Counted from the first letter of the stretch, positions 12,641 through 24,639 are shown. The stretch is DNA of 64,000 bases from Solanum dulcamara (GCF_947179165.1 NC_077239.1:64889134-64953133); one strand, 5' to 3'. Translations and numbers: made by a program. The notes: generated by a model from the letters alone, not told the origin.

Positions 12641-13250
12641 GCCACGAGACATTCATGAGTTAAAAGTTATCTATGGAAATCTATCCTACTTGTGGAGGTT
12701 TATCTCGAGTCTAGCTATGCCAACCATTCAGCCATATCATGAAAAAGGGTATTCCTTCCAAGTGGGACCAAACGTGTAGTAATCCCTTTGAAAGTATCAA
12801 AGCATATCTGGTGAAGCCTCCAGAAGCCCCTATACTTGGAAAGTCATTGATACTCTACATTGCAGCATAAGTAAGGTCTATAGGAACCCTATTAGCTTAG
12901 AAAAATAGTAAAGTCAAAGAAAACTCTATTTACTACATGAGCAAAATGATGACCAAATAAGCTGAATTATACGCCAATGAAAAAGTTGTATTTGGAGCTA
13001 GTCTTCTCAATCCAAAGATGAAGCATTATTTTCAAGCTCACATTGTTCGCCTTGTTTCTAGAGAAAATCCCATCAAGTTTATTATGTCAAAACAAGTCCT
13101 CAACGACTAACTTGCAAGGTGGTATCTCCAGTTCCAATAGTTTGAGATTATGTACATCCCTCATAAAGTTGTGAAGGGCAAAAATTGATAGATTTCTTGG
13201 TAGACTAACCAATACCAGATGATTGGGGGTTAACTGATGAGCTTTCTGAT
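12641..13250 (+). pseudogene. Tat/Ogre first RNase H remnant
   Basis: Following reverse transcriptase, frames around 12640-12780 carry the connection segment (P-R-D-I-H-E-L-K-V-I-Y-G-N-L-S-Y-L-W-R-F-I). Scattered pieces of a gypsy RNase H follow to about 13250, including A-E-L-Y-A-N-E-K near 12960 and P-I-K-F-I-M-S near 13070. Frequent stops break it. Confidence 0.55.
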
Positions 13251-13289
13251 GAGTATGTCATGGTTATTGAAATTCAAATTCCTTAGAAG

Positions 13290-13709
13290 ATGTATTTTGA
13301 TGCACTTGCATATCGTGGTAAAGCTGATGTTCACGTGGAGTTTGTCAATTCACAAGAAAAGGTTCTACCATTCTCTTTTACTTTGAAACAATGTTGCTCC
13401 AATAATATTGCTGAATTCCAAGTATTAATACTTGGACTCGAAATGGTTGTCAACATGAAGCAATTACAGTTATAAGTCTTTGGTGACTCTTAGTTGGTGA
13501 TCAATCAACTCTTGGAAAACTATGAGGTCAAAAAGCATGAACTACACCTTTATCATGCTTATGCTCAAAAGTTGATAGGATGGTTTGGATATGTAACCAT
13601 ACAACATGTACCGAGGAAGGAAAACAAGAGAGTCAATGTCCTGGTTTCTCTAGCTTTAACTCAAATCCATTCTGATCAGACACAAATTACTATCTGCCAA
13701 AATGGGTAG
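13290..13709 (+). pseudogene. Tat/Ogre second (archaeal-type) RNase H remnant
   Basis: Two stretches, 13290-13475 and 13494-13709, separated by two stops in an otherwise continuous frame, encode a second RNase H-like domain. Visible are M-Y-F-D-A-L-A at the start (first acidic residue), C-S-N-N-I-A-E-F-Q-V-L-I-L-G-L-E-M (the central glutamate), V-F-G-D-S for the third acidic position, and the R-K-E-N-K-R-V-N-V-L tail. The second domain is known from Tat-lineage retrotransposons, where it resembles archaeal or cellular RNase H. Its position between the first RNase H and integrase fits. Confidence 0.8.
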
Positions 13710-13719
13710 TACCACCTCT

Positions 13720-13930
13720 AAATGAGGATGAATATACATAAAATGAGCTTGAGTATCTCATCACTGTTTCTCAAGCCACGCAAGAATAATGGAGATAACT
13801 CATTATCGACTATTTATGTTATGGGATACTTTAAGAAAATCCAAGGAGAAGGATTCGCATACATCGTCGTATACCTCACTTCTTTTACTACAATGACACA
13901 AGCATGTTACATTCAGAGTGTAGACTCGAG
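13720..13930 (+). pseudogene. Tat/Ogre integrase N-terminal fragment
   Basis: One frame across 13735-13930 reads I-T-V-S-Q-A-T-Q-E, I-I-D-Y-L-C-Y-G-I-L and P-R-R-R-I-R-I-H-R-R-I-P-H-F-F-Y-Y-N-D-T. This is the linker and integrase entry found in Tat elements after the second RNase H. It stops abruptly near 13930, before the zinc finger and catalytic core. Confidence 0.65.
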
Positions 13931-14591
13931 GCGTGACATAGCCATTTTAGGTTTGAAAGTTTGGCTAAAGTTGATTTCAGTCAACATTCTTAGAAAATTT
14001 GCTTGGATGATAATTTTGTCAGTGCGGTTAGCTTTGAAATACTGAATTTGATCTAGTATGGCTTTTGATTTGGATTCCAAGGTGTTCAAAATGATTTTGT
14101 GGCATTTGACATTTTATTGTTTAGTAGCTTTTTGTGAGTGTTGGCTAGTGTCAACATTCGATTGCAACGATCTCTGTTGGTTGTTCATCGATCTCGTTGA
14201 CTTCAAAATGTCAATTTTTATAGGGTATCATAATTTATTTGTGTTCATAAAGTTCTGAATATTTCTCGAGGCCTCATCAGGGCATTTTATTAACTTGAAA
14301 TTATGCCGACAAAGCACTGCTGGTGCAACATATTTTTATTCTTCGCATTCGCGAGCCTTAAGTCGCATTTGCGGAGGTTTAGTCATTTGGGCACCGCATT
14401 TGCAGGTTATACTCCATGTTCATATAAGGTCAATTGACCAGACCTTCATATTTATGGACCAGCTGCCGTATTTGTAGAGGGTCAATCATGTTTACCTCCG
14501 TGTTTGTGGATAAGGTCCTGTGTTTGTGGAGTCCAGTTGACTAGTAGTTAAATATTTCCTTCACAATTCATTATGCATATTTTCAAAAGAG
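13931..14591 (+). repeat. LTR fragment fused to Tat pol (probable plus-oriented U3 piece)
   Basis: No coding signal remains here. The stretch 14330-14560 carries several decayed copies of a CGCATTTGCG-like palindromic word, some with CG changed to TG, a style seen in long gypsy LTRs. The start is truncated against the Tat integrase and the end is cut by LTR V at 14592. Open frames here (14058-14258, 14295-14477) look incidental. I could not assign it to a family within the window. Confidence 0.35.
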
Positions 14592-16715
14592 TGTCATGAC
14601 CCAAACTAGACCCTAGGTGTGATACAACAATTAGAATATGGGAGGACCCCAACCAAGAGTCTTAGCATATCATTCATAAGCATACATACGGTAAATAAGC
14701 AAATATGGCTAAAGTATAGACACAGAAGCATAGTCTCAATATAGAGCATAAGTCTCAAAATACGTAATGAAAAACAACATAGACTCCATGAACATATAAC
14801 ATGCCTCTACTAACTTGATGAGAGAATAAGATGAGCTCATAGCTTACCCATGACAACATAAGAGAATGAAATAATCAAATGCGTAATTAACATAAAGTGT
14901 CTTGTCCTCGAAGCATGAGGACTCACAACAAGTGCTAGTTTAGGCTCAACTATACTTATGAATAGGAGATGCGCGATGATCATTTGTCCCTACATTATGA
15001 AATGTGTTAGTACATAGAATACACTAAGTATGTGAGAAATATGTATGAACAATAAACATATGACATCATAAATATAAATCATAGTATGTAAGACCAATTT
15101 CTTAAAACATGAGTAAAACCATGAAATCATTAAAACATTAAACTCATTGGTCAACGCATCAAAAATGTTATCATCATATAAACTTTATAACTTTTCTTTA
15201 ACTGGTGTGGGATAGGACCTTAATCGATACTTAAGATCATACGAGCTATTATATAAAATTTGATGATCCTCACATCGAGAAGGGAGAGGCTACCTTGCCA
15301 GCGATACTCCATCATGGTACATTCTTTATCTATGCTATATGTGGATCCACTAGCTTCACCATATTAGCATCTTTATACCTAAGTGGGCAATGTAGTTAGG
15401 GGCTAAAGATTGCTACTATAAGACCCTTGGGTAGCTATAATGGCTACCGGACCAAATCCCACCTTAAATACCTTTGGTGCTAAGTCTATATCCCAATAGA
15501 ACTTTCATAAAACATAATCATTTACATCATTAGGAAAGATAATAGAACATATCAATCCATATTTATAAAATAGCATAAGAGTAGCTCATCTATCATCATC
15601 ATAGTAAAATCATAAGAATAGCTCATTAACTTGCTTGATTCATAAAGAATCCATGAGTTGGTAAGAATTATACTTATCATCTCTTTTAACATAATTGTGC
15701 AAGAATTATTCTTATTGCACCATAACTTTGTGTACAACATCATTGAAACATCATTCAAAACTTCTTTGCATAAAGTGTCATTCATAAATATTTCATTGAA
15801 ATAACTTGAAAATCATGATCATAACTCATAAATCATACTTAAAACTAGCATATATCACATGTCTTTGCAATTCACCTTGAAATCATGCATTAAAATATGA
15901 ATTATGCATAATTAGGCTATAGCATTGAAATACATCATTATTAAGAAGACCAATGAAAATCATGAAATTAAGGCTTGTAGAAGAAGAAATAATAAAAGAT
16001 TTGTAGAAGAAATCTTTGGGATTCCATGGGTGGAAGGGCCCAAGGATGAATTCTCACATACATTTGGTCTAGGAATCCCTAATTTTGCTCTTGATTGGAG
16101 ACTTGACTTGAATTCCCTCTTGGATTGCTTGAGGAAGAAGCAGACTCTTGAGAGAACCCTTTACAGAGAGGATTTTGTTTTTTGAGTAATTGGATGAGAA
16201 TGAAAGAATTATGAGGGCTTACGGTAGTTAATAGGTTAGAATAAGTCCCTAAAACCGTCCACATTCATTAATGAGAACATATGAAATGACCAAATTACAC
16301 CTGTTTAAAATTGAAACTGCAACTGTATAGGGGGACCCATCATAATCCATGGAGATCACCACGACTCGTGGTGGTGATTGTGGTCTTTGACTTGAACTTT
16401 GAAAATTTGGGGATTTGCAGGACTTTCTCCATGGAGTCAATCACATTTCGTAAAGATCACCACGGCTCGTGGTGGGAGGTGTGGTGAGGAACCTGATAGG
16501 GCATATAGGAGGTGTCCACTATGGAAGGGTGCCCCTCGTGGACATCACCTCAGAAATCAAGATTATAGGTTTTGCACCATGGTGGCTCTTCACATCCCAT
16601 GGTCCACTTCACGATCCATAGTGAGTTTAGAGAAGGTCATTAGTGCCAAAAAATGAGTTTTTTGGGAAAACTTCCTTTGAACCTCATGCGAGTTTTCAAC
16701 TTCTGGGGTCTTACA
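14592..16715 (-). repeat. 3' LTR of element V
   Basis: The block begins TGTCATGACCC and ends GGGGTCTTACA (TG...CA ends, 2124 bp). It is directly followed by atatctccctcttggg, which on the minus strand is the polypurine tract and has a counterpart next to the Y LTRs. The hairpin-plus-motif segment at 14989-15010 lies where Y has its stem-loop. CCACG/CGTGG palindromic words occur at 16350-16560. Open frames within it are incidental. Confidence 0.75.
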
Positions 16716-16989
16716 ATATCTCCCTCTTGGGAACATTCATCCTCAAATGGGACTCATGCTATCATGAATGGAATAAGAATGGAGCATAACTGCCCAACAT
16801 GAATGCAAAACATTTAGAAAATGCATAAAACATGAAATCTTAAATTTTAAGCCAGAACACGACTTTAAAACTCCTTTCATGAACATGAATATATATGAAA
16901 ACATGAGAATGACTGAAACACATAGTTTGGGCTGAATGGATCATGAAGGAACTAAATACCTCAACTAGACTGGGAAGGAAAGAGATGAG

Positions 16990-18143
16990 AATATCGCAAT
17001 ATCATATTGGCTTCGGCTTCCCATGTAGCGCCCTCAACCTTTTGGTTCCTCCATAATACTTTATCTAATGATATTTCCTTATTCCTCAATTTCCTAACTT
17101 GTTGACCTAGGATCTTAACCGGAAATTCCTCATAAGAGAGACTCTTCTTTTTAACTCAATACTGTCCAATGGCATAATAGAGCTAGGATCACCAATAAAT
17201 TTTCTCAATAAAGACACATCAAACACCGGATGTACTAATGCCAAAGTCAAAGGTAAATCTAACTCATAAGCCACCTTACCAATCTGCCTTAAAATCTAAT
17301 ATGGGCTAACATAGAGGAGAGTTAGCTTCCCTTTCTTACCAAAATGCATCACACCCTTCATGGGTGAAAGTTTCAAGTAAACCCAATCATTAACCTCAAA
17401 CTCAAGTTCCCTTTTCCTCACATCTGAATAGGACTTTTGATGGCTTTGGGATATCTTCAATGTTTCTCTAATTAATCTCACCTTCTCCATAGATTTATGT
17501 ACTAACTCGGATCCTATCAAGGAAACTTCACCAACCTCGAACCAACTGGTAGGAGGCCTACACCTTCTACCATATAAGGCCTCAAATGGAGCCATCTGAA
17601 TGTTGGAATAATAATTGATATTATATGAAAACTCTATCAATGGAAAGTGATCATCCCAATTACCTCTAAAATGCATAATATAGGCTCTCAACATGTCCTC
17701 TAGAGTTTGAATGGTATGCTCAACTTGACCATTCATCTATGGGTGAAAAGTTGTACTAAGCTATACTTGGGTACCGAGACCCTTTTGGAAAGATCTCTAA
17801 ACTAGGATATAAACTGAGTAAATAAATCTAAAATGATAGACAATGGAATACTATGAAGCTTAAATAACTCTTGAATATATAACTTGGCATAGTCCTTGAC
17901 TGAATATGAAGTCTTAATGGGAAGAAAATGAGTTTACTTAATCATTCGGTCAACAACTACTTAAATAAAATCATGTTTCTTACGAGTATGAGGTAAACCA
18001 ATAACGAAGTCCATATTCAAGGCTTTCCAATTCCAAGTAGGAATCTCAATGTCTTGATCCAAACCTCTCAATATTTGATGCTCAATCTTTACTTGTTGAC
18101 AGTTTGGACACTTAGCCACAGACTCTGCAATATCTTTCTTCAT
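16990..18143 (-). pseudogene. Integrase and chromodomain remnant of element V
   Basis: On the minus strand, 17961-18143 encodes the zinc-finger end (C-P-N-C-Q-Q-V-K) and the first core aspartate region (M-D-F-V-I-G-L-P). The stretch 17296-17736 encodes the region of the catalytic glutamate onward, then [12 protein letters not shown] and the S-P-M-K-G-V segment. Between 16990 and 17290 a decayed chromodomain follows (E-E-F-P-V-K-I-L, R-K-L-R-N-K-E-I-S, W-R-N-Q). Chromodomains direct such elements to heterochromatin. Several shifts and stops separate the pieces. Confidence 0.8.
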
Positions 18144-18912
18144 GCCATTGCGTCAATAAAGTTCCCTCAAATTATTATACATATTTGTAGAACTCGGATG
18201 AATAGAATACCATAAACTATGAGCCTCAAATAATATCATTTCCCTTAATCCATCAACATTGGGAACACACAATCGGCCTTGATATCTCAAAGCACCATCT
18301 CCTCCTTAAGAGAAAACATCAATGGCTTTTTTGGCAATTGCCTTCTAACACTTAACTAAAGTAGGATCATTATCTTTATTGGCCTTAACATCCTCCATAA
18401 GAGATGATTTGGTACCATTTTAAACAATCACACCACCATCCTCGAAATCAACCAAATGAACAGCCAAATGGGCTAATCTATGCACATCCTAAACTAGCTC
18501 TTTGTTCTCTTTCTTAATATGAGAAATACTATTCATGAACAATCTAATAAGAGCATCACCACATTTGCCTTTCCTGGATAGTATAGCATACTTATATCAT
18601 AATCCTTTAACAATTCAAGCAATCTCCTTTATCAAAGATTCAAGTCCTATTGAATGAATACATATTGCAAACTCTTGTGATCAGTTAATACATCCATGTG
18701 GACACCATACAAATAGTGTCTCCATAACTTCAAAGAAAATACCATGGCCTCCAACTCCAAGTCATGGTCAGGTAATTCCTTTCGTAAACCTTTAGTTGCC
18801 TAGAAGCATAGGCTATCACTTTACCATTCTACATTAGAACACAACCAAGAACAACTCGTAAAGCATCATAATAGACAACAAACCCATCAGAACTATCTAG
18901 AAAATTTAACAC
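18144..18912 (-). pseudogene. RNase H and linker of element V, cut by insertion W
   Basis: The minus strand carries the linker to integrase (18150-18560) and then RNase H pieces: the H-P-G-K-A-N region near 18560-18590, T-D-H near 18680, L-E-L-E near 18750, and the catalytic aspartate region near 18870. Homology stops at 18912 and resumes at 28375 with the upstream part of the same domain, so one element was split by W. No long frame remains. Confidence 0.7.
18908..18912. other. Left copy of probable target-site duplication for W
   Basis: Five bases aacac precede the TG of W's 5' LTR; aatat follows its CA end at 28370-28374. The two differ by two C-to-T changes, as expected for methylated-cytosine decay of an old duplication. 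Support is weak because three of five matches can arise by chance. Confidence 0.35.
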
Positions 18913-21164
18913 TGTAATATCCCGTGTACTCTAGCCTAGACGAAACCCTAGAACCATGAGAAATATTAAGAATTAGATTGACTGGTGGACCATGAGGGCC
19001 ACTTATAATTCATAGACAATTCTACGAGTCATAGGGTCAACTCGTAGGTCCCTTCATTAATTAGTAAAATTTTGGGTCTAAGAAGCCTTCCTACGAATTG
19101 ACCTTATAACTCATAAGGATGTTGACGACTCATAGAAATGAGTCATAGAGTCATTTCCTGATTTTTGGAAAATATTAGATCCGTACTTTAGGTACGATTT
19201 AATACGACGAACCATAGAAAGGATTATGAGTCATAGTAATGACTTGTAGAACCCCTTCACACTTAGCAAAAATTCAAGGCTCTAAGTTACCCTTACGAGC
19301 GATGTTGATAACTCGTCAAAGAGTCTACGAGTCATAAGGATGACTCATAGGAAAAGTTCAAAGACTAAGTTTCTCAGAGTTTTAGAAAACGGCAATATGA
19401 GTGGAGTCTATAACTCATTGAGTGGTTTACGACTCCTTGACCTGAGTCATAGACCACAATGTTTTCCAGCTCTGTTCCACTAGTGACATTGACAATCTGT
19501 AGAAGTTTCTATGAGTCATTCTATGACTCATTGATGATAATTTCAGGTTCTTAATAAAGGGTATATTTTTCCATTCCCACCCTTCCCAAACTAAAACCCT
19601 GACATTTTAGAACTAAATTAAGTCCCTTATCAGTATTCTAATGCCAAAAACTCGCATTAACACTTAGACTAATTGAGAAAAAGGACTGGAGAAGAGGAGA
19701 AATGCTAGGGTTCAAGCTATACGAGTAAGATCTTTAAATTTTTGATTGTTGTTCCAGTCCAGATAAAAGGCTGAACTAAAACATGGACTTTGTTCCTCCA
19801 TGTGCCCAAGATTTTAAGAGATTAATTGTGAATGGGTTGAGTCTCCATGATTGAGATTCTTGAGAAATTCTTTTCTTAAAATTTATATGTTTTACTAATA
19901 AGTGATAAATTCATGCTTTTCTATGAATTTGTTTCTTGAATAAAGGATTTGAACTACCGCTTCATAAACCCTAATAGCATATTGATGAACATTGGATGTA
20001 TGAGTTTAAGGATTGAGTCTAGAGCCTTGCATATATGAATGAGTGATTATGATTGGGATGTGAGCATGATGATAGTATTGATGAACTTGATAGTCCCTTA
20101 TACTTTATTATTGAAACCAAGTGGTCTCAACTGAATATTTTCATAAATGACTGTCAAAATTTTTCTTAAATAATTGATAGGGAATGATTGGAAAATTGAT
20201 TGGTTGAAAGGATTGATTTGATAAAATTAATGAACTGATAAGAGTCCATTAGAGACTTATTGATTTGATTTGATTGAGTAAGAGTAAGTAATAACTCAAA
20301 CCTAATAACTATGTCGCTAAACATAGGAGAGGATTGAACTGTTAAGTCAGATGTTTCCTAACTTATTGTCCTAACATGATAAGACTCGATTGGTTTTGGA
20401 TCCATGATTGGTTGATTTGTTCTTATCTTGGAAAGGTATTGAACGTATGTGGCAATAACGTCAGCTTATTGTACTGTCACTAACTCATATGTAATGGTTG
20501 TAGGATAATACAAACTCTTATATAGCTCTTGATAGTACTCTGATTGGATTGGATTGTATATGATTGGTCTTTATCTAAATCTATTTCCTGTCTAGACTTA
20601 AGACATCCTGATTGAGTTATTTGAGATGATGTTATTCTATCTTATGCATGTTTTATTTTTTCATATTACATACTCATACATTCCATGTAATGACGTCCAT
20701 TTGGACCTGCATCATGTCATGATGCAGAGACAAGTACTAGAGATCATCAACCAACGCTTCATTAAGGTTCTATTTATATTCAGCTAATTGGTGAGTCCTC
20801 CTTGCTACCAAAGGATACCACATATATCTTTCTAGATTTGGAGTTTATTTTTCTTCATTTGTTTTGAGGTAGCCATGAACCTATCATTGGCATTATTTAG
20901 ATAGTTGATAGAGGCTTCATATACTAGATTATTGATATTGTTGATTCATATTATCTTTGAGTTTCATTCATACTAGTTTGTTGATTAGATTTAATAGATG
21001 GTTGGCCTCTGTCCTTATCTTATGAGTAGTTTTCTTAATGAGTTGAGTCTTTCACTATTAGAATGTTCATGAATGATTATGTGATTGGACCAAGGGATTC
21101 ACTTGGGGACCAACAATGGTCTTCAAGTGTTAGTCGTGCCTATGGTACCTCTCAGAGTGTGAAA
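18913..21164 (+). repeat. 5' LTR of composite element W
   Basis: It starts TGTAATATCCCG and ends GTGTGAAA (a canonical end would be GTGACA), directly before a tRNA-Met primer-like segment; length 2252 bp. It contains many degenerate words such as gactcatag, gagtcatag and actcgtag at 19010-19540, in both orientations, and a perfect hairpin with stem CTGCATCAT at 20707-20727. The 3' third resembles the corresponding part of LTRs X1 and X2. Mutation of the terminal CA indicates age. Confidence 0.75.
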
Positions 21165-21167
21165 AAC

Positions 21168-21179
21168 TTTATATCAGAG
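21168..21179 (+). other. Primer binding site of W (decayed tRNA-Met)
   Basis: The sequence tttatatcagag lies four bases after the LTR end, where element Y has TGGTATCAGAGC on its own strand. It sets W as plus-strand and marks the 5' LTR end. Confidence 0.6.
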
Positions 21180-21365
21180 TACAAAGTTCAAGAGTCCTAG
21201 GGTATCTATAGAGTCATATCTAGTAGCGTCTTGCTTATGAGTGTGTCATTCACCATACTTATAATATGGAGGCTATAGTACATTAGGAAATTGTTTCACT
21301 TCTTTCCTACTCTGAGTTCGTGCTAAAGAGTTTAACTCTAAAAGTTGTTTCCTAATTCATGCATT

Positions 21366-22620
21366 ATACGCTTGCAGATAATACCTCCTAAATATACCGT
21401 CAATCAGACAAATACTGCCAATATTGAGGTCCTACAGACTGGTATGCCCCCACCATCTGGAGTGAGGACTAGGGGCTGACCTATAAGGTTTATTAAGGCA
21501 CCCCAAGAGCCTATTTCTCAGCCATCTCCTACTTCGGAAGCTGAATTCAAAGGTGTTACCATGCTCACCCAATTGATAGCTGGCCAGAAGGGTAACTAGA
21601 GTTCACAAGTTCCAGCTCTATCTCACAAGAGCTGTCAGCTTCAGTGAGGATCCGAGACTTCTTGAAGATGAACCCACTAGTTTTCATTGGTTCTAAGGCT
21701 GAGGAGGACCCCCAGAACTTCATAGATGAAATATGGAAAATACCGAAGGCAATGCATACCAATAAGATTGAGAGAGTTGAGTTGGTTTCCTATCATCTCA
21801 AGGATTTCTCTAATGTGTGGTATAACCAAGGGGAAAAAGGTAGAGGTGAGGATGTTGATCTTGCTATTTAGGATGAGTTTGAGGGAGCATTCCTTGATCA
21901 CTTCTTTCCTAGAGAATTAAGGGAAGTGAAAGTTGAAAAGTTTGTAAATTTGAGGCAAGAGGGCTTGACTGTGAAAGAGTACAACCTTAAATTTATTCAA
22001 TTGTCTAGATATGTTCTAGAGATGGTCCTTGATATACGGTCTAAGATAAGGAAGTTTGTCTCTGGATTAGGAAGACATATGAAGAAGGAGTGCAAAGCAT
22101 CACTGCAGATTTTAGCCATGGATATTTCAAGATTGATGGTGTATGCTCAGTAGGTAGAGGGTGATAAGAGGAAATACAAGGAAGAGCAGTTGAGCAAGAA
22201 GGAAAAATCAGTTAGGCATGAAAATAGGAAGAGGCAGAGTAAGGGCAAAAGGTCCTTCTTCCATAGGAGGTCTTCGAACTATACTCCATCAGCAGCAAGT
22301 GCAACTGCGCCATATAACAGGTATGATTTGTGAGTATAGAGTCACCATAATCTAGAGCTCAGGGCTCTTAATCCCAAGCTAGTATGACTCAAGGTTCAAA
22401 AAGAAAGATAACTTGTGGCAAGTGTGGTAAGATTTATTTAGGAGAGTTTAGAGAGGGAAATAATGGTTGTTATAAATGTAGCCAAGTGGGCCATTTCTAG
22501 AGAGAGTGTCTGATATGGGCTAATAGAGCCCAATACTCTACTACAACACCACATACTAGAGGTAATCAGAGAGGTACCACTTTAGATACGGGTGGAGGTT
22601 CCAATCGTCTATATGCCATG
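21366..22620 (+). pseudogene. Gag of W, first block
   Basis: Gag starts around 21380 with a P-P-K-Y-T-V-N-Q-T-N-T segment. The capsid-like region follows in 21644-21871 (R-I-R-D-F-L-K-M-N-P, then W-K-I-P-K-A-M) and 21926-22153 (F-V-N-L-R-Q-E-G-L-T-V-K-E-Y). Both match gag of element Y. A nucleocapsid CCHC knuckle near 22470-22515 reads C-Y-K-C-S-Q-V-G-H-F, with a stop just before its last cysteine. Stops also occur near 21478, 21596, 21869 and 22151. Confidence 0.8.
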
Positions 22621-23090
22621 GGTAGTCGCAAAGATCAAGAGAACTCCCCAGACATTCTGATGGGTATGATTCGAGTCTTTACTCTTGATTGCTATGTTTT
22701 GATGGATCTGGGTGTCACATTATCATTTGTATCTCCTTAAATGGATATTATATTTGATAGAACTCCTTATTCTTGAGCCTTTTAATGTATCCATTCCTGT
22801 TGGTGAGTCTATCTTAGCTAAGAGGGTCTATAGAGATTGTAATATGTCTATGTATCATAAGGATACCATAGATGACATAGTTAAGTTGGATATGGTTGAT
22901 TTTGATGTGATTTTTGGTAGGGACTTGCTATATACTTGTTATGCCTCTGTGATTGTAGAACTCAGCTTGTTAAGTTCAGTTTCCCAAATAGGACTATCTT
23001 AGAATGGAAGGGTAATGTTGTTGTGCCTAAGGGTAAATTTATCTCCTACCTTAGGGCCAGAAAGTTGATCTCTAAAGGGTGTATCTATCA
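22621..23090 (+). pseudogene. Protease of W, first block
   Basis: The active-site region near 22690-22725 reads V-L-M-D-L-G-V-T-L-S-F-V, equivalent to the [11 protein letters not shown] of element Y. The open stretch 22712-23002 continues with P-V-G-E-S-I-L-A-K-R-V-Y and F-D-V-I-F-G. A change from I-L-G-M-D-W to I-F-G-R-D-L and a frame slip near 22960 mark decay. The protease would release mature gag and pol proteins. Confidence 0.75.
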
Positions 23091-23830
23091 CATCATTAGA
23101 GTCAGAGATGATAGTATTGAGTCCCCTACTTGTGTGTCAGTCTGGATTGTAAATGAGTTTCTTGAAGTGTTTCTTGAGGATCTGCCTAGAGTTCTTCCTG
23201 ATAGAGAAATTGAATTTGGGGTTGATTTCCTTCTTGATACGCATCCTCTTTCTATTTCTCCATATAGAATGGCTCTTACTGAGTTAAAAGAATTGAAAGA
23301 ACAATTGAAAGATATCCTAGATAAGGGATTCATTAGGTTGAGTGTCTCTTCTTAGGGCACTCCTGTCCTATTCGTGCGAAAGAAAGATGGATCATTGATA
23401 ATGTGCATTGACTATCGTCAACTGAATAAGGTCACCATAAAGAACAAGTATCCCTTTCTAAGGATAGATGATTTGTTTGACCAGCTTAAAGGTGCCACTT
23501 GTTTTTCAAAGATAGACCTCATATCAGGTTATCACCAGTTGAAAGTGAAGGAATGCGACATCCCAAAGACTATTTTTTGAACTCAATATGGTCACTTTGA
23601 GTTTCTTGTGATGTCCTTTGGTTTGACCAACTCTCCTGCAATATTTATGGACTTGATGAGCATAGTGCTCAACAAGTATTTTGATATATTTGTGATTGTA
23701 TTTATAGATGGCATACTGATTTATTTGAGGAATGAGGAGGAGCATGCTAATCATCTCAGAATTTTTTTCAGATTCTCAAAGATAAGGAGTTGTATACTAA
23801 GTTTCTGAACTGCTAATTTTGGCTCGCTTC
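23091..23830 (+). pseudogene. Reverse transcriptase of W, first block
   Basis: Open stretches 22936-23355, 23374-23580 and 23608-23808 encode the domain in one order: [35 protein letters not shown]. The catalytic box reads V-F-I-D-G-I-L-I-Y, so the second aspartate of the F-I-D-D motif is glycine. Stops at 23353 and 23578 and a shift near 23800 break the frame. Confidence 0.85.
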
Positions 23831-24500
23831 TATGGCGTTCGTAGGCCATGTTGTATCCGGTGAGAGTATACAAGTTGTTTCTCAAAAAATTTAAGTTGTT
23901 AAGAACTGGTTAAGGCCCACATCCCCGATTGACATTAGAAGTTTCTTGGGTTTGACCAGTTACTACCATAGATTTGTTGAAGGATTCTCATACATATCTT
24001 CACCATTGACTAAGCTAACTCAAACGAAGGCTAAGTTTCAATAGTCATATGCTTGTGAGAAGAGTTTCCAAGAGTTAAAAACTAGGCTGACTACTACTCT
24101 AGAGCTATCCCAACTCGAGGGAACGGATAGTTTTGTCATCTATTGTGATGCATCTAGAGTTATATTGGGTTGCGTATTGATGCAGAAGCGCAAGGTTATT
24201 GCGTATGCTTCTAGACAATATAAGACTCATGAAAGGAACTACCCGACTCATGACCTTGAATTGGCAGCCGTAGTGTTTGCTCTCAAGATTTGGCATCATT
24301 ACCTTTATGGCATGCATGTCGACGTGTTCACAGATCATAAGATCCTACAATATGTGTTTACTTAGAAAAAGCTAAACTAGAGGCAGAAGAGATGGCTTGA
24401 GCTGCTCAAAGATTATGATGTAAGCATTCTCTACCACCCAGTTAAAGCTAATGTGGTTGTTGATGCTCTTAGCAGGTTATATATGGAAGGATTGCCTATG
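23831..24500 (+). pseudogene. RNase H of W, first block
   Basis: The connection segment (R-S-F-L-G-L-T-S-Y-Y-H-R-F-V-E-G-F-S-Y) is seen near 23935-23990. The domain proper follows: Y-C-D-A-S near 24142, [12 protein letters not shown] near 24250, T-D-H near 24332 and [12 protein letters not shown] near 24437. A stop sits in the V-F-T-Q segment at 24363. The catalytic acidic residues are still present in the decayed frame. Confidence 0.75.
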
Positions 24501-24639
24501 TAAAAGAGGGAAAGAAAGAATTGGATAAAGAGGTGCATAGGCTTGCACATTTGGGAGTTAAACTTATTGACTTGAGTGAGGGTAGTACTATTGTTCGGAA
24601 TGGAGCTAAATCATCTCTAGTTGTAGAGGTAAAAGAAAA

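Larger units (their letters stand above)
11691..13930 (+). mobile_element. Tat/Ogre-lineage Ty3/gypsy pol remnant
   Basis: This plus-strand pol fragment is unlike the chromoviruses elsewhere in the window. Its order is reverse transcriptase, RNase H, then a second RNase H-like domain, then the first part of integrase. The second RNase H is a known hallmark of the Tat lineage (Ogre and relatives). Gag, the LTRs and most of integrase are missing. Stops and shifts break every block. The integrase homology ends near 13930, where the sequence passes into an unrelated LTR fragment. Confidence 0.75.

Noticed and set aside
15552..16656. Several 60-86 residue frames in LTR V
   Set aside because: They lie within the LTR and have no recognisable domain or partner.
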